Positions 18,475 to 27,601 of a stretch of DNA of 64,000 bases are shown piece by piece; within the stretch, counting starts at the first letter, position 1; each line of letters opens with the position of its first letter. The DNA lies in contig NZ_QYTV02000010.1 in assembly GCF_003605385.1 (NCBI RefSeq), positions 22,779 through 86,778 on the forward strand. Direction: 5' to 3'. The position numbers and the translations under genes are program-made. The DNA comes from Siminovitchia acidinfaciens. GTDB taxonomy: Bacteria; Bacillota; Bacilli; Bacillales; Bacillaceae_C. The notes beneath the pieces were generated by a model. The model ran no database searches. It saw nothing but the letters and a program-made list of their open reading frames with translations, and was not told where the DNA came from.

Positions 18475-18912
18475 ATGAAAAAAATAATTACAGCATTGCT
18501 TACTGCAACACTTCTATTGTCTCCAGTCGGAAGCTTTATTTTTCAAGACCATGCCACAACAGTTGAAGCCAAAGGCTATAAATCTGGCAAAAAAGGTTTC
18601 AACATGAATAATAACCAGTCGAATTTCCAACAAAAACAAAAACAGGAAGCTCCAAAAACAAATTCGACCAAACAGCAGATGAACCCGAAAGGCGGACTCT
18701 TTTCCGGAGGCTTGATGAAAGGTCTAATGTTCGGCGGATTAGCCGGATTGCTTTTCGGAAGTCTTTTCGCAAACATGGGTGCGCTAGGGTCCTTATTGGG
18801 ATTAATGATTAACCTTATTGCTATCTACGTGTTGTTTGTCGTGATTCGTAAAGTATTCACTGCTTTAACAAGGCAGAAAAGAAGCGAGGATACGGGACCG
18901 TGGGGCAGATAA
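18475..18912 (+). CDS. Small secreted or membrane protein with glycine-rich hydrophobic core
   Basis: 145 residues. Cleavable-looking signal peptide (residues 1-31), an Asn/Gln/Lys-rich low-complexity stretch (about 38-75), then a Gly/Leu-rich double hydrophobic segment (GLMFGGLAGLLFGSLFANMG and LLGLMINLIAIYVLFVVI) and a basic tail. Bacillus homologues are often labelled Tim44-like preprotein translocase subunit, a name I regard as unsupported. Good GGAGG ribosome site. The next gene starts inside its last codons. Confidence 0.75.
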   Translation: MKKIITALLTATLLLSPVGSFIFQDHATTVEAKGYKSGKKGFNMNNNQSNFQQKQKQEAPKTNSTKQQMNPKGGLFSGGLMKGLMFGGLAGLLFGSLFANMGALGSLLGLMINLIAIYVLFVVIRKVFTALTRQKRSEDTGPWGR

Positions 18913-19190
18913 TCATTTCCGAGCAAGACATCATTAATGCTATCTGCATTGATCAAGCTAGAAAAAAATATGTCCAGCCCGAAGAAGTCGAAGTTGAACT
19001 ATTGTATGACGATGACAATGGCTTTTCGGCAGAAGCCTATATTAACGGACTACCGCATAGACTACAAACGATCCATATCATTGAAGCGTTGCGTTTATGG
19101 CTGGACGAAGTGTTGGACACAGATCCGTTCGCTGGAATAAAGCTTGTCCTTGATGACGAGGAAGGAATTATTGCAGAAGTCAATCAATAA
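18900..19190 (+). CDS. YxcD-like DUF2653 protein
   Basis: 96 residues from a GTG that overlaps the end of the previous gene by 13 bp, suggesting translational coupling (GCGAGG lies about 10 nt upstream). Acidic, soluble, no signal peptide. The start SEQDIINAICIDQARKKYVQPEEVEVELLYDDDNGFSAEAY matches the YxcD/DUF2653 family pattern. Function of the family is unknown. Confidence 0.8.
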   Translation: MGQIIISEQDIINAICIDQARKKYVQPEEVEVELLYDDDNGFSAEAYINGLPHRLQTIHIIEALRLWLDEVLDTDPFAGIKLVLDDEEGIIAEVNQ

Positions 19191-19201
19191 TATAAAGTAG
19201 A

Positions 19202-19243
19202 GGGCTGCCCGCTAGATTAGCAGGGGCGGCCTTTATTTCTGAC
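19202..19243 (+). terminator. Terminator after the DUF2653 gene
   Basis: Imperfect GC-rich stem (GGCTGCCCGCT / AGCAGGGGCGGCC) followed by TTTATTT. Confidence 0.65.
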
Positions 19244-19334
19244 TATTCAAAAGCTCCGAAAACCCTTTTAGCCGAAAAAATGCCAATGGCTTTAATATCC
19301 TAAGATCTGCTCTCTCCCACTAATTCAATTCACT

Positions 19335-19351
19335 TTATACTGCATGTATAA
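19335..19351. promoter_or_regulatory. TTATAC-N5-GTATAA inverted repeat upstream of the AtoE-like gene
   Basis: TTATAC-TGCAT-GTATAA, followed by AAAATCCT. Almost the same 24-bp sequence occurs at 21057-21080 before the ABC importer, and a one-mismatch inverted repeat occurs before pucR at 25149. Candidate operator of the island's regulator. Confidence 0.6.
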
Positions 19352-19443
19352 AAATCCTCATCCATTTCATACTTTCAGATAATTCCTAATCCTGTAACTG
19401 TATTGTAGTATGTAATTTAAATTAAATTGAAGGAGGATAAAGT

Positions 19444-20766
19444 GTGTTAGCTCAAATAGCAGATCGTTTTACAAAAGTTGTCCAACGATATCTCCCAGAT
19501 GCATTTGTAATAGCTGTATTAATGACATTGGTTGTCTTTGCTATAGCTTTAGCGATGAATCCAAATCAAACTGGGATGATTTTTTCAGCATGGGGCGACG
19601 GATTTTGGACTTATTTAGCTTTTACAATGCAAATGGTCCTTTTATTAATGACCGGAATGACTCTCGCATCCGTACCTTTCATTAATCGAGGTCTGGCCGG
19701 CCTGGCAAAATTAGCGAACAAACCGTGGAAAGCCTATTTAATTACTTTTCTAGTTTCCGCTACTGCCTATTACATAAACTGGGGGTTGGCTGTAGTTGTT
19801 GGAGCAATCATTGCACGGGAAATTGGAAAGCGCAATGAACATGCCCATTTTCCCCTTTTGGTAGCCAGTGCGTACTCGGCAACAGTACTTTTTCCTGGCG
19901 GAATATCGAGTTCCATAGGATTAACCATTGCGACTGAAGGGCATTTTTTGGAAGAAGTTATGGGGGTTATTCCAACTTCTGAGACATTATTTGACCCAGC
20001 AACGATTATCATTTTCCTTTCTTTGGTTGCTACCATGTCCATTTTTATTATTCTGATGGCCCCAAAGAAAGACATCATTAATTACGGACCAAAAGAAGAG
20101 CCAGAAGAACCGCAGAAAATTAATGTTTCTGAAAGAGGTCCCCTCACTCCTGCCCTGAAATTGGAATATACTCCTGTTTTAGGTGTGCTAATCGGAGCAG
20201 TTGGAATCATTTACACAGTTATATCCTTTAAGGGCGGCCGAGATTTAGATTTGGATATTATTAATATATTCTTCTTATCGTTAGGGCTTCTGCTACATCG
20301 CTCTTTAGGCCAATATGCAAAGGCTTTCGTGGATGTATCCAAGTCAATTTCTCCTATTGTCCTGCAATTTCCTTTTTACGCAGGGATTATTGCAATATTG
20401 TCCAATTCGGGACTTGGCCAGTTAATCATTGATGGTATGATTTCGGTTGCAACTCCTGAAACATTCAACGTCTTCACATATTGGGTAGCCGGCTTCGTTA
20501 ATATTTTTGCTCCATCCGGAGGTGGACAGTGGGCATTGCAAGGTCCTTTACAGATCCCGGCAGCCATCGAGCTCGGCGTCGATCCGGCAAAAACTGCAAT
20601 GGCGGTTGCTTGGGGAGACGGCTGGACCAACTTGATCCAGCCATTCTGGGCACTGCCGATCCTATCAGTCGTTGGACTTCATATCCGCGACATTATGGGT
20701 TACTGTATTTTGCTAAGTACATTAGTTGGTGTTGTGACGAGTATATTAATTTATTTTTTATATTAA
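19444..20766 (+). CDS. AtoE-like short-chain fatty-acid transporter
   Basis: 440 residues with about 11-12 membrane helices. The start RFTKVVQRYLPDAFVIAVLMT and the motifs FAPSGGGQWALQGP and GDGWTNLIQPFWALP are characteristic of the AtoE/SCFA (TIGR00366) family, which carries short-chain carboxylates such as acetoacetate or butyrate. GTG start with GAAGGAGG at 7-nt spacing. Monocistronic with a terminator after it. It lies in the catabolic island next to CoA-transferase and thiolase genes, so a keto-acid or short acyl substrate is plausible. Confidence 0.88.
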   Translation: MLAQIADRFTKVVQRYLPDAFVIAVLMTLVVFAIALAMNPNQTGMIFSAWGDGFWTYLAFTMQMVLLLMTGMTLASVPFINRGLAGLAKLANKPWKAYLITFLVSATAYYINWGLAVVVGAIIAREIGKRNEHAHFPLLVASAYSATVLFPGGISSSIGLTIATEGHFLEEVMGVIPTSETLFDPATIIIFLSLVATMSIFIILMAPKKDIINYGPKEEPEEPQKINVSERGPLTPALKLEYTPVLGVLIGAVGIIYTVISFKGGRDLDLDIINIFFLSLGLLLHRSLGQYAKAFVDVSKSISPIVLQFPFYAGIIAILSNSGLGQLIIDGMISVATPETFNVFTYWVAGFVNIFAPSGGGQWALQGPLQIPAAIELGVDPAKTAMAVAWGDGWTNLIQPFWALPILSVVGLHIRDIMGYCILLSTLVGVVTSILIYFLY

Positions 20767-20877
20767 CTTCATATAAATGCCGCCACTATCTAATGACCAT
20801 ACAACGGATTGATTAACGAATGAGTAACTACCCTTTCGAAAAAGTTAGTTTTTAAAATGTTAGGCCACTGAGTACAA

Positions 20878-20925
20878 GAGCAGATGGAAAAAAGTTCCCT
20901 TTTCCATCTGCTTCTTGAGCTTTTT
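20878..20925 (+). terminator. Terminator downstream of the AtoE-like gene
   Basis: Twelve-base-pair stem GCAGATGGAAAA / TTTTCCATCTGC (20880-20891 with 20900-20911). The first T-tract is delayed to TTTTTT at 20921. Confidence 0.75.
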
Positions 20926-20957
20926 TGGCAGTTGTTTTTTTATATTTTTCGGTTTCA

Positions 20958-21034
20958 GGATAGTAAATTTTCGAAAATACTAGTCACCTTTTTCAAATAC
21001 TCTTCGGTTTCCCGAAATACTCATTCTTAGAATA
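20958..21034. repeat. Degenerate ~20-bp AAATACT repeat array, copy 1
   Basis: Three or more degenerate units with the AAATACT core spaced about 19-22 bp apart (cores at about 20974, 20995, 21015), plus a weaker one before them. Same consensus family as the arrays at 26724 and 33312. Confidence 0.55.
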
Positions 21035-21057
21035 TACCCTCCGCTTATCTTTCGGAT

Positions 21058-21074
21058 TTATACAACATGTATAA
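21058..21074. promoter_or_regulatory. TTATAC-N5-GTATAA inverted repeat upstream of the amino-acid ABC importer
   Basis: TTATAC-AACAT-GTATAA, followed by AAAATCCT. Nearly identical, including flanks, to the element at 19335. It lies about 160 bp before the permease start. Confidence 0.6.
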
Positions 21075-21232
21075 AAATCCTTTCAACATTATGATGAATT
21101 GGATAATGAAATCGCTGTCAGTCTACTGTTAATATATAAATATATTTCAAGCAAAATCTAGAAGAATCAATTGTAAAGGCTTACTTCCATCTCGTGAAAA
21201 GCCATAGCAAACTAAAAAGGGTGTATGTACTT

Positions 21233-21889
21233 ATGGGACAATTTACGGATAGTTTAGTTTCGACTTTTAATGGCTTTATGCAGGCTGCTTTAGTGACATT
21301 GCAAATCACAATCGTATCGTTGGTCATTGCCAGCATTATAGGATTGTTTGTTGCATTGATGAAACTGTCGAATAAGAAGGTCCTTTCTTGGATTGCGAAT
21401 CTTTATATAGGGGTCATTCGTGGAACTCCGCTCATTGTTCAAATTATGTGGCTGTATTTTGGAATAACGCAAATCGTTGTTTTATCCGCATTTTGGGCCG
21501 GGGCAATTGCGCTCGCAATCCATAGCGGGGCCTATATTGCTGAAATCTTCAGGGGCGCCATCCAATCGATTGACAAAGGGCAAATGGAAGCAGCCGAATC
21601 GCTGGGTATGACGAAAAAGCAGGCAATGAGAAGGATAATTTTTCCTCAGGCCTTCAAGCGTTCCATTCCTGCGCTCGGCAATCAATTCATTATCGGTTTG
21701 AAAGATTCTTCACTTGTCGCCTTCATCGGTATTACTGAAATCTTCAACCTTTCTATGAGTCAGGCAGCCGCCACCTTCAGACAGCTGGAGTTTTACACGA
21801 TTGCAGGAATTTATTACTTAGTCTTGATTGTTATTTTCACGCTCATTACGAACAAAATTGAAAAACGCCTAGACACAGGGAGAGTATAA
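21233..21889 (+). CDS. Polar amino-acid ABC transporter permease (HisM/GlnP family)
   Basis: About 218 residues from the ATG at 21233; a GTG at 21194 would add 13 residues but has no ribosome site, while AAGGGTG sits about 10 nt before the ATG. Five membrane helices. It has the EAA loop of the family ([32 protein letters not shown]) and the early motif [18 protein letters not shown]. The ATPase gene is 2 bp downstream. As the only permease of the set it would act as a homodimer. Confidence 0.92.
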   Translation: MGQFTDSLVSTFNGFMQAALVTLQITIVSLVIASIIGLFVALMKLSNKKVLSWIANLYIGVIRGTPLIVQIMWLYFGITQIVVLSAFWAGAIALAIHSGAYIAEIFRGAIQSIDKGQMEAAESLGMTKKQAMRRIIFPQAFKRSIPALGNQFIIGLKDSSLVAFIGITEIFNLSMSQAAATFRQLEFYTIAGIYYLVLIVIFTLITNKIEKRLDTGRV

Positions 21890-21891
21890 AG

Positions 21892-22614
21892 ATGATCAAA
21901 GTTAAAAATCTGCACAAATACTTCAAGGACTTACATGTATTAAAAGGAATAGATTTGGAGGTTAAAAGTCAGGAAGTTGTCGTCATTCTTGGAGCGAGCG
22001 GGTCAGGAAAAAGCACGTTGCTCCGCTGCCTGAACTATCTGGAAGTAAAAGACGACGGTGAAATTTGGTTTGAAGAAACGAAGGTCGATCCAGCAAGTAT
22101 AAAGCTTAACAAGGTTAGAGAAGATATCGGAATGGTATTTCAGCATTTCAATCTGTTTCCCCATAAAACGGTGATTGAAAACATCATCGAGGCGCCCCTT
22201 ATTGTCCGAAAAATGGACAAGGAGAAAGCTAGCCAACAAGGGATGGAGCTTTTGAAAAAAGTGGGATTGGCTGACAAGGCGCACGTTTATCCAGAGAAAC
22301 TGTCCGGAGGACAGAAGCAGAGGGTGGCGATTGCCCGATCATTAGCTATGAATCCAAGGGTCTTGTTGTTTGACGAACCGACGTCTGCGCTGGATCCCGA
22401 ATTGGTTGGCGAAGTATTGAATGTTATGAAGGAACTTGCTCAAGAAGGCATGACGATGGTGGTAGTGACACATGAAATGGGCTTTGCACGAGAGGTGGCC
22501 GATCGGGTTGTATTTCTGGATAACGGAGTTATCGCAGAAGAAAGCACACCTGAGCAGTTTTTTACAAATCCAAAGAGCGAGAAAGCTAGACAGTTTTTGG
22601 GAAAAGTTTTATAA
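21892..22614 (+). CDS. Polar amino-acid ABC transporter ATP-binding protein
   Basis: 240 residues, standard for GlnQ/ArtP-type ATPases. Walker A GASGSGKS (34-41), Q-loop FQHFNLFPH (the PAAT-family form), signature LSGGQKQR, Walker [15 protein letters not shown]-loop VTHEMGFA. Tight operon with the permease upstream and the binding protein 18 bp downstream. Confidence 0.93.
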   Translation: MIKVKNLHKYFKDLHVLKGIDLEVKSQEVVVILGASGSGKSTLLRCLNYLEVKDDGEIWFEETKVDPASIKLNKVREDIGMVFQHFNLFPHKTVIENIIEAPLIVRKMDKEKASQQGMELLKKVGLADKAHVYPEKLSGGQKQRVAIARSLAMNPRVLLFDEPTSALDPELVGEVLNVMKELAQEGMTMVVVTHEMGFAREVADRVVFLDNGVIAEESTPEQFFTNPKSEKARQFLGKVL

Positions 22615-22632
22615 AAACAGGGGGTAATTATT

Positions 22633-23409
22633 TTGAAAAAGTCAATTTATTTAATGTTGGCGGTTTTAATTTTAATGAGTCTTTTAGCAGCATGCGGGTC
22701 AAAAAACAGCGAACCCGCAGCCAGTGAGGAGAAAAAAGAAGATTTTGTCTTTGCATCAAGCGGACTGTATCCGCCGTTCAACTATCAGAACAATAATAAG
22801 CTTGTCGGATTTGATGTGGAAATTGGTACTGCGATTGCTGAGGAGCTTGGTATGAATCCGAAGCCGGTAACAAATCCATGGCAAACGATCATCGCTGCAT
22901 TGCAAGCTGAAAAATTCGATGCCATCATCGGAAGTATGGCAATTACGGATGAAAGATTGAAGGAAGTTAATTTTACTGACCCTTATTATGAATCAGGCGC
23001 GCAAGTATTCATAAGTGAAGACAATGACTCTATTAAAACTGTTGATGACTTGAAAGGCAAAACAATCGGCGTTGTTGTGTCCAGTACGTTTGAAGAAAAT
23101 GCCAAAGAGTATACAGACGATGTAAAAACATATGACAGTGACGTAACGGCGTTGCAGGATCTTTTAGTAAAAGGACGTTTGGATGCTGTAATCACTGACC
23201 AACTCGTCGGAATGTATGCAGTCAATGAAAACAACTTGAAGATCAAGCAGATTGATGAGCCAATCTACCTGGATAAAATGGGAATTGCCATTAGAAAAGA
23301 AGACGAAAAGCTGTTGGAAGACGTAAATAAAGCTTTGCAAACCCTTAAAGAGAATGGAAAATATGGTGAAATCAGCGAAAAATATTTTGGTGAGGATATT
23401 TCCAAATAA
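22633..23409 (+). CDS. Amino-acid ABC transporter substrate-binding lipoprotein
   Basis: 258 residues from a TTG with GGGGG ribosome site. Signal peptide with lipobox LAAC (Cys21), then the SBP family 3 fold: FDVEIGTAIAEELGM, ITDERLKEVNFTDPYYESGAQVFI, DDLKGKTIGVVVSSTFEENAKEY. Binds polar amino acids outside the cell and feeds the preceding permease. Its place between AtoE and the acetyl-beta-lysine operon makes lysine or an acylated derivative a reasonable guess, not a demonstrated ligand. Confidence 0.92.
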   Translation: MKKSIYLMLAVLILMSLLAACGSKNSEPAASEEKKEDFVFASSGLYPPFNYQNNNKLVGFDVEIGTAIAEELGMNPKPVTNPWQTIIAALQAEKFDAIIGSMAITDERLKEVNFTDPYYESGAQVFISEDNDSIKTVDDLKGKTIGVVVSSTFEENAKEYTDDVKTYDSDVTALQDLLVKGRLDAVITDQLVGMYAVNENNLKIKQIDEPIYLDKMGIAIRKEDEKLLEDVNKALQTLKENGKYGEISEKYFGEDISK

Positions 23410-23473
23410 GTTTGACAAATTTCGGGGAGCGACAGGCACCTTAAGGTCTGAAAAGTGAAAACGCCACGCCCTT

Positions 23474-23500
23474 GAAAAAGAGCCATTACGGCTCTTTTTT
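23474..23500. terminator. Bidirectional terminator between the ABC operon and pucR
   Basis: Ten-base-pair stem AAAAAGAGCC / GGCTCTTTTT with loop ATTAC. T-rich tracts lie on both strands. It contains the stop codon of the convergent PucR-family gene. Confidence 0.88.
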
Positions 23501-25132
23501 CAATACATTCACTAATTTATACGCCATGATACCCAGCTGCAGCTTTAGCAAATCCTCTGTGGATTTTATGTCCAGCCCTGTCCGGACTTCAATCTGGTTC
23601 AACCTATATCTTAACGTGTGACGGTGAATATACAATTCTTCCGCAGCTTTTTGGATGCTTTGGTTATTTTTAAAATAACTGTCCAGCGTTTCGATCAAAT
23701 CGATTTCTTTATCGTGATCGCCGATCAAACCGCTTATATGCTTCTCATAAATTGATCTCAAATCAATACCAGAACGCTCCATTTCCAACAGCAAATCGTA
23801 CATTCCCAAATCTTCGTAATGGACGATAGTCACATTTTTACCGATCAGCCCGCTCAATTTTACAGCATGCTGCGCCTCCCGTGCACTTTTTCCAAGTTCA
23901 TCCACCTTCTTGTAACATTGTCCAATTCCGATGATCAACTCGATTCTAGGAAAATAGTACGTCCAACTTTTCAATAATTCTTTTGCAAGGTTCATGCAAT
24001 ATTTATATTCTTCCTCTTTGCTCTCCCCTACTACGTTGGTCAAAAAAATGATGGAATTTAATTTTGTCTGGATCAGATGCTGCTTTTTTGTTTGACCAAG
24101 GATCTGGCCGGTTATATGGTACAGCCGATCAATCACATTGACGTCGGCATCTTTACTGTTTTTAAAAGCCAGATGGAAAACTGACTGATCTAATGTCAGA
24201 TCATAATCAAGCTTCAACCCATGGTCAATAATGACCCTCTCGTTTATATAATTTCTGTTAAAAATATCCTCGAGAAAATTGCTTTGAATCCGCAGCTGCG
24301 TTTCTTCTATTGCCTGTTTTTTCAAAAACTCCATGGCATAGATAGGTGCTGCCTGCTCAATCGCAATGTCATCAAGTTCCTGCCAATCGGACACCATTTT
24401 TGTCATGACAATCCAGCCGTAGCAAGACTGCTTGGCAATGATTGGATAGACGGTTGAAATAAGATCTTCAACTGTAAAATTGACTTTGGTCTCCTTATTT
24501 AAACTGTCTATCAGATGTTTAGAAATGTCGAAGTCTTTATCGGTATGGAATTTCGTTTGAACGAGCTTCAAATCACCACTTTCGTATATCACGTCGTAAA
24601 ACTCATTATAGATGGCAATGTTGGCACCTGTAAGCTGCCCCAGCCGCTCCGTGACATCCGTAAGGCTTTGATCATTTAAAATTAGATTCGTTAGTTCACG
24701 GTGAATATTTTCCGCCTGCTCCAGCAAATGCATCTGGTTGTTCACGATTTGTTCCAGCAAAGCTTTCGTGATCTCAGAAAAATTGATATCTGTTGGTATT
24801 TCGATTAATGGCAAGTCATTTTCATTGGCTAATTCTATGAAACTGGCCGGAACTTCTTTCATATAAAAGCCCGTGTATATAGCGATTCCGGATAATAGCC
24901 TTGATTTAAGTAAATTGTGAAATACCTCCATCTGTTCCTCGTTTTCCATTAATCCGAATCCGGTTGTAATTAAAAACTCCCCCGGCTGTAATCGCTCGAT
25001 ATCTTCCAATACTTCCACGATGGTTACCCACTTAATATTGTTTTCGATCCCTTTGTGCCCCGCTGCCAACCTTGTTTTTTTCATAACAGGCAACTGGAGC
25101 GCCTTTTGAATACTGATTGCTATTGTAACCAT
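23486..25132 (-). CDS. PucR-family transcriptional regulator
   Basis: 548 residues with the complete PucR architecture. N-terminal PucR ligand domain (about 5-130; GIENNIKWVTIVEVLEDIERLQPGEFLITTGFG). Central region with a degenerate GGDEF-like (CdaR) domain (about 295-425; IELIIGIGQCYKKVDELGKSAREAQHAV). C-terminal HTH_30 (about 485-540; IQKAAEELYIHRHTLRYRLNQIEVRTGLD). Members regulate purine, amine or amino-acid catabolism from nearby genes. It is divergent from the aminotransferase operon, and an inverted repeat abuts its start codon, implying autoregulation and control of the island. Confidence 0.93.
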   Translation of the reverse strand: MVTIAISIQKALQLPVMKKTRLAAGHKGIENNIKWVTIVEVLEDIERLQPGEFLITTGFGLMENEEQMEVFHNLLKSRLLSGIAIYTGFYMKEVPASFIELANENDLPLIEIPTDINFSEITKALLEQIVNNQMHLLEQAENIHRELTNLILNDQSLTDVTERLGQLTGANIAIYNEFYDVIYESGDLKLVQTKFHTDKDFDISKHLIDSLNKETKVNFTVEDLISTVYPIIAKQSCYGWIVMTKMVSDWQELDDIAIEQAAPIYAMEFLKKQAIEETQLRIQSNFLEDIFNRNYINERVIIDHGLKLDYDLTLDQSVFHLAFKNSKDADVNVIDRLYHITGQILGQTKKQHLIQTKLNSIIFLTNVVGESKEEEYKYCMNLAKELLKSWTYYFPRIELIIGIGQCYKKVDELGKSAREAQHAVKLSGLIGKNVTIVHYEDLGMYDLLLEMERSGIDLRSIYEKHISGLIGDHDKEIDLIETLDSYFKNNQSIQKAAEELYIHRHTLRYRLNQIEVRTGLDIKSTEDLLKLQLGIMAYKLVNVLKKEP

Positions 25133-25148
25133 CCCCTATTTTCAAAGA

Positions 25149-25165
25149 TTATACACGGCGTACAA
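25149..25165. promoter_or_regulatory. TTATAC-N5-GTACAA inverted repeat in the pucR-aminotransferase gap
   Basis: TTATAC-ACGGC-GTACAA, one mismatch from the elements at 19335 and 21058, and 17 bp upstream of the pucR start. A further TTATAC half-site lies at 25231-25236, nearer the divergent operon. Confidence 0.5.
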
Positions 25166-25331
25166 TGAACACTGTTTTTTTTTACAATTTGGTCGAATAG
25201 AATGACTCTTTGACCTTAGCTATAATTTTATTATACACATATTACCATTGATCGCATGAGGATAGCACAGTAAACGCTTTCCATCATGGTGATTAAATGT
25301 GAATTTCAGATAATAATTGAGGTGGATACCT

Positions 25332-26684
25332 ATGAATCAAACAAATTTAATCAAACCTGTCCTAGATCATGAATACCCGTTAATTACGCACGGAAAAGGC
25401 ATTTATTTATATGACGAACAAGGAAAACAATATATTGATGGTTCTTCAGGTGCCGTAACAGCCAGTATTGGACATGGTGTACAAGAAATTATTGATGCGA
25501 TGGCCGAACAATCCAAAAAAGTGTCTTTCGTTTACAGGTCTCAATTTTCCACGGAAGCGGCTGAAAAACTGGCGAAAAAAATCAGTGAAATATCCCCTGG
25601 AGATTTAAACTGGTCTTTTTTTGTGAACAGTGGTTCCGAAGCTACAGAAACTGCGATGAAAGTAGCCATTCAATACTGGCAGGAAAAAGGAATGAAAACA
25701 AAAAATAAAATCATTTCCAGATGGATGAGCTACCACGGTATCACTATGGGCGCCCTGTCCATGTCGGGTCATATCACCCGCAGGCAGCTCTTTGAACCGA
25801 TGCTAGAAAAGTATCCATCCGTTTCAGCTCCTTACTATTACCGTGACGCCGCTCATAAAACGATAGAGGAATGCGACGATTTTTATGCACAAGAGTTGGA
25901 GAAAGCGATATTACGAGCCGGTAAAGATAATGTTGCCGCATTTATCGCAGAGCCAATGATCGGAGCAGCAGGTGGAGCGCTTATCCCTTCAGACCAATAC
26001 TTCCAGAAAATGAAGGCTGTCTGCGATGAGTATGACGTTTTATTCATAGCTGATGAAGTCATGACCGGAATGGGGAGAACCGGAAAAATGTTCGGCATGG
26101 AACATTTCAACGTGATACCTGACATTATGGCGACTGGTAAAGGCATGAGCGCCGGCTACACGCCGATGGCCGCAACCATTGTAAGCGAAAAAGTGATGGA
26201 GCCGATTTTAAACGGATCAAAAATCATTATGAGCGGCCACACATTCAGCGCCAACCCGCAATCTGCCGCCACATCGCTGGCAGTATTGAATTATATCGAG
26301 AAAAATAACCTTGTTGAAAACTCCGCCCGTATGGGTGCTTATTTAAAAGAAAAAATCAATGAGCTTGCCAGAACAAGTGAAATCATTGGCGATGTCCGCG
26401 GAAAAGGCCTTTTTGTCGGCATCGAGTTTGTAAAAGACAAATTGACGAAAAAGTCATTTGCGCGCGAATTGGATGTCGTTAATAAAATCGTCCAATTGAA
26501 CTTTGATGAAGGCCTTCTCGTCTATCCGGCAAACGCAGGTGCAGAAGGATTAACCGGAGACGCAGTCATCCTGTCACCCCCTCTTACAATAACGAAAGAA
26601 GAAGTCGATGAACTGGTTAGAAGGTTTGCAATGGCTCTTGGGAAAGTTGAGCGGGAGCTTTTGGGTGAACTGTCTAAAAGTTGA
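25332..26684 (+). CDS. yodT: Class III PLP aminotransferase (YodT-like), acetyl-beta-lysine pathway
   Basis: About 450 residues from the ATG at 25332, which has GAGGTGG at 6-nt spacing (the frame opens at 25317 but lacks a site). Fold-type I class III: YIDGSSGAVTASIGHG, the PLP-phosphate region NSGSEATETAMK, the Asp in FIADEVMTGMGRTGKM, and the Schiff-base Lys in ATGKGMSAGYTPM. By position (CoA-transferase A and B, M20, AblB downstream) it corresponds to B. subtilis YodT. The likely reaction is removal of the beta-amino group of N6-acetyl-beta-lysine to give 3-keto-6-acetamidohexanoate. The reaction is inference from operon logic. Confidence 0.85.
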   Translation: MNQTNLIKPVLDHEYPLITHGKGIYLYDEQGKQYIDGSSGAVTASIGHGVQEIIDAMAEQSKKVSFVYRSQFSTEAAEKLAKKISEISPGDLNWSFFVNSGSEATETAMKVAIQYWQEKGMKTKNKIISRWMSYHGITMGALSMSGHITRRQLFEPMLEKYPSVSAPYYYRDAAHKTIEECDDFYAQELEKAILRAGKDNVAAFIAEPMIGAAGGALIPSDQYFQKMKAVCDEYDVLFIADEVMTGMGRTGKMFGMEHFNVIPDIMATGKGMSAGYTPMAATIVSEKVMEPILNGSKIIMSGHTFSANPQSAATSLAVLNYIEKNNLVENSARMGAYLKEKINELARTSEIIGDVRGKGLFVGIEFVKDKLTKKSFARELDVVNKIVQLNFDEGLLVYPANAGAEGLTGDAVILSPPLTITKEEVDELVRRFAMALGKVERELLGELSKS

Positions 26685-26723
26685 GTGCAGGCCCATAAAC
26701 CAGGAAAAATGTTGGATGTTTTT

Positions 26724-26843
26724 GAAAAGCGGAGAGTATTTTCGGTAAGGCAATAGTATTTCTGAAATGTGGACAGTATTTCTGGAAAGCAGACAGTATT
26801 TTTGAAATGCGGACAGTATTTTGGAAAAGCAGACAGTATTTTC
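26724..26843 (+). repeat. 20-bp tandem repeat, six units, copy 2
   Basis: Six contiguous units of exactly 20 bp with consensus GAAAWGCGGACAGTATTTTS. They fill most of the 239-bp gap between the aminotransferase and CoA-transferase A genes. Units 3-6 are the best conserved, and the strand is AGTATTT-sense, opposite to the arrays at 20958 and 33312. An ORF runs through the array because the period is not a multiple of three, but it is not read as protein: the CoA-transferase start is at 26924. Confidence 0.85.
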
Positions 26844-26923
26844 ACAGGATAGCTTTCAAGAACAGCAAAAGTGTTGCCAAAAAACTGAAATCCGAAAAAT
26901 ATAGACACAAAGGAGCGTTGACG

Positions 26924-27601
26924 ATGACAAAGGTACGGTCCGTCCAGGAAGCAGTGAAAAATATAAAAAGCGGTTCCTCTCTGATGGTCGGCGGGTTTGG
27001 AGGAATCGGGAATCCGCCTACTTTAATTAAAGCCATCTTGGATAATGGCATCGGCGAATTAACATTGATTTGCAATGATGCAGGGTTTCCACATATAGGC
27101 ATCGGCCAGCTCGTTACGGAAGGAAGAGCAGCGAAGCTTGTGGCATCGCATATTGGGTCCAACCCTAATGCCGGCAGATTCATGCATGAGAATAAATTGG
27201 ATATTGAGTTTTCTCCCCAAGGAACGCTGGTTGAGAGAATCCGTGCGGGCGGCGTTGGATTGGGCGGTATTTTAACTGACATCGGAGTGGATGGCCTCAT
27301 AGCCGAGGGCAAGGAAAAAGTCGTTGTTGATGGAAAGACTTTCCTGATAGAAAAGCCCCTCACAGCAGATGTATCCATCGTTTATGCCAAAAAAGCCGAT
27401 GAGTTTGGGAATTTAATTTTTGATAAAAGTGCAAGGAATACAAATCCGTTAGTGGCCATGGCGGGAACCATCACCATTGCGGAAGCGGATGAAATTGTAC
27501 CGGTCGGCGAACTCGATCCAGAGGAAATTGTCACACCTGGTGCGTTTGTGGACATTGTAGTAAAAAGCGAAGGAGTGAATTGGACATGGGCATGGGAGTA
27601 A
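26924..27601 (+). CDS. yodS: 3-oxoacid CoA-transferase subunit A (YodS-like)
   Basis: 225 residues from the ATG at 26924 (ribosome site AAAGGAG); the longer open frame upstream runs through the tandem repeat and is rejected. Carries the CoA-transferase alpha signature SGSSLMVGGFGGIGNPPTLIKAI and the AtoD-like ITIAEADEIVPVGELDPEEIVTPGAFVD. It pairs with subunit B, whose start overlaps its end. Likely activates the keto acid made by the aminotransferase to its CoA ester. Confidence 0.9.
   Translation: MTKVRSVQEAVKNIKSGSSLMVGGFGGIGNPPTLIKAILDNGIGELTLICNDAGFPHIGIGQLVTEGRAAKLVASHIGSNPNAGRFMHENKLDIEFSPQGTLVERIRAGGVGLGGILTDIGVDGLIAEGKEKVVVDGKTFLIEKPLTADVSIVYAKKADEFGNLIFDKSARNTNPLVAMAGTITIAEADEIVPVGELDPEEIVTPGAFVDIVVKSEGVNWTWAWE

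Noticed and set aside
26724-26843. CRISPR array
   Set aside because: The units are contiguous 20-bp repeats without unique spacers, and no cas genes are present.
26807-26923. N-terminal extension of CoA-transferase A
   Set aside because: The frame passes through the 20-bp tandem repeat and lacks a ribosome site; the ATG at 26924 has AAAGGAG.
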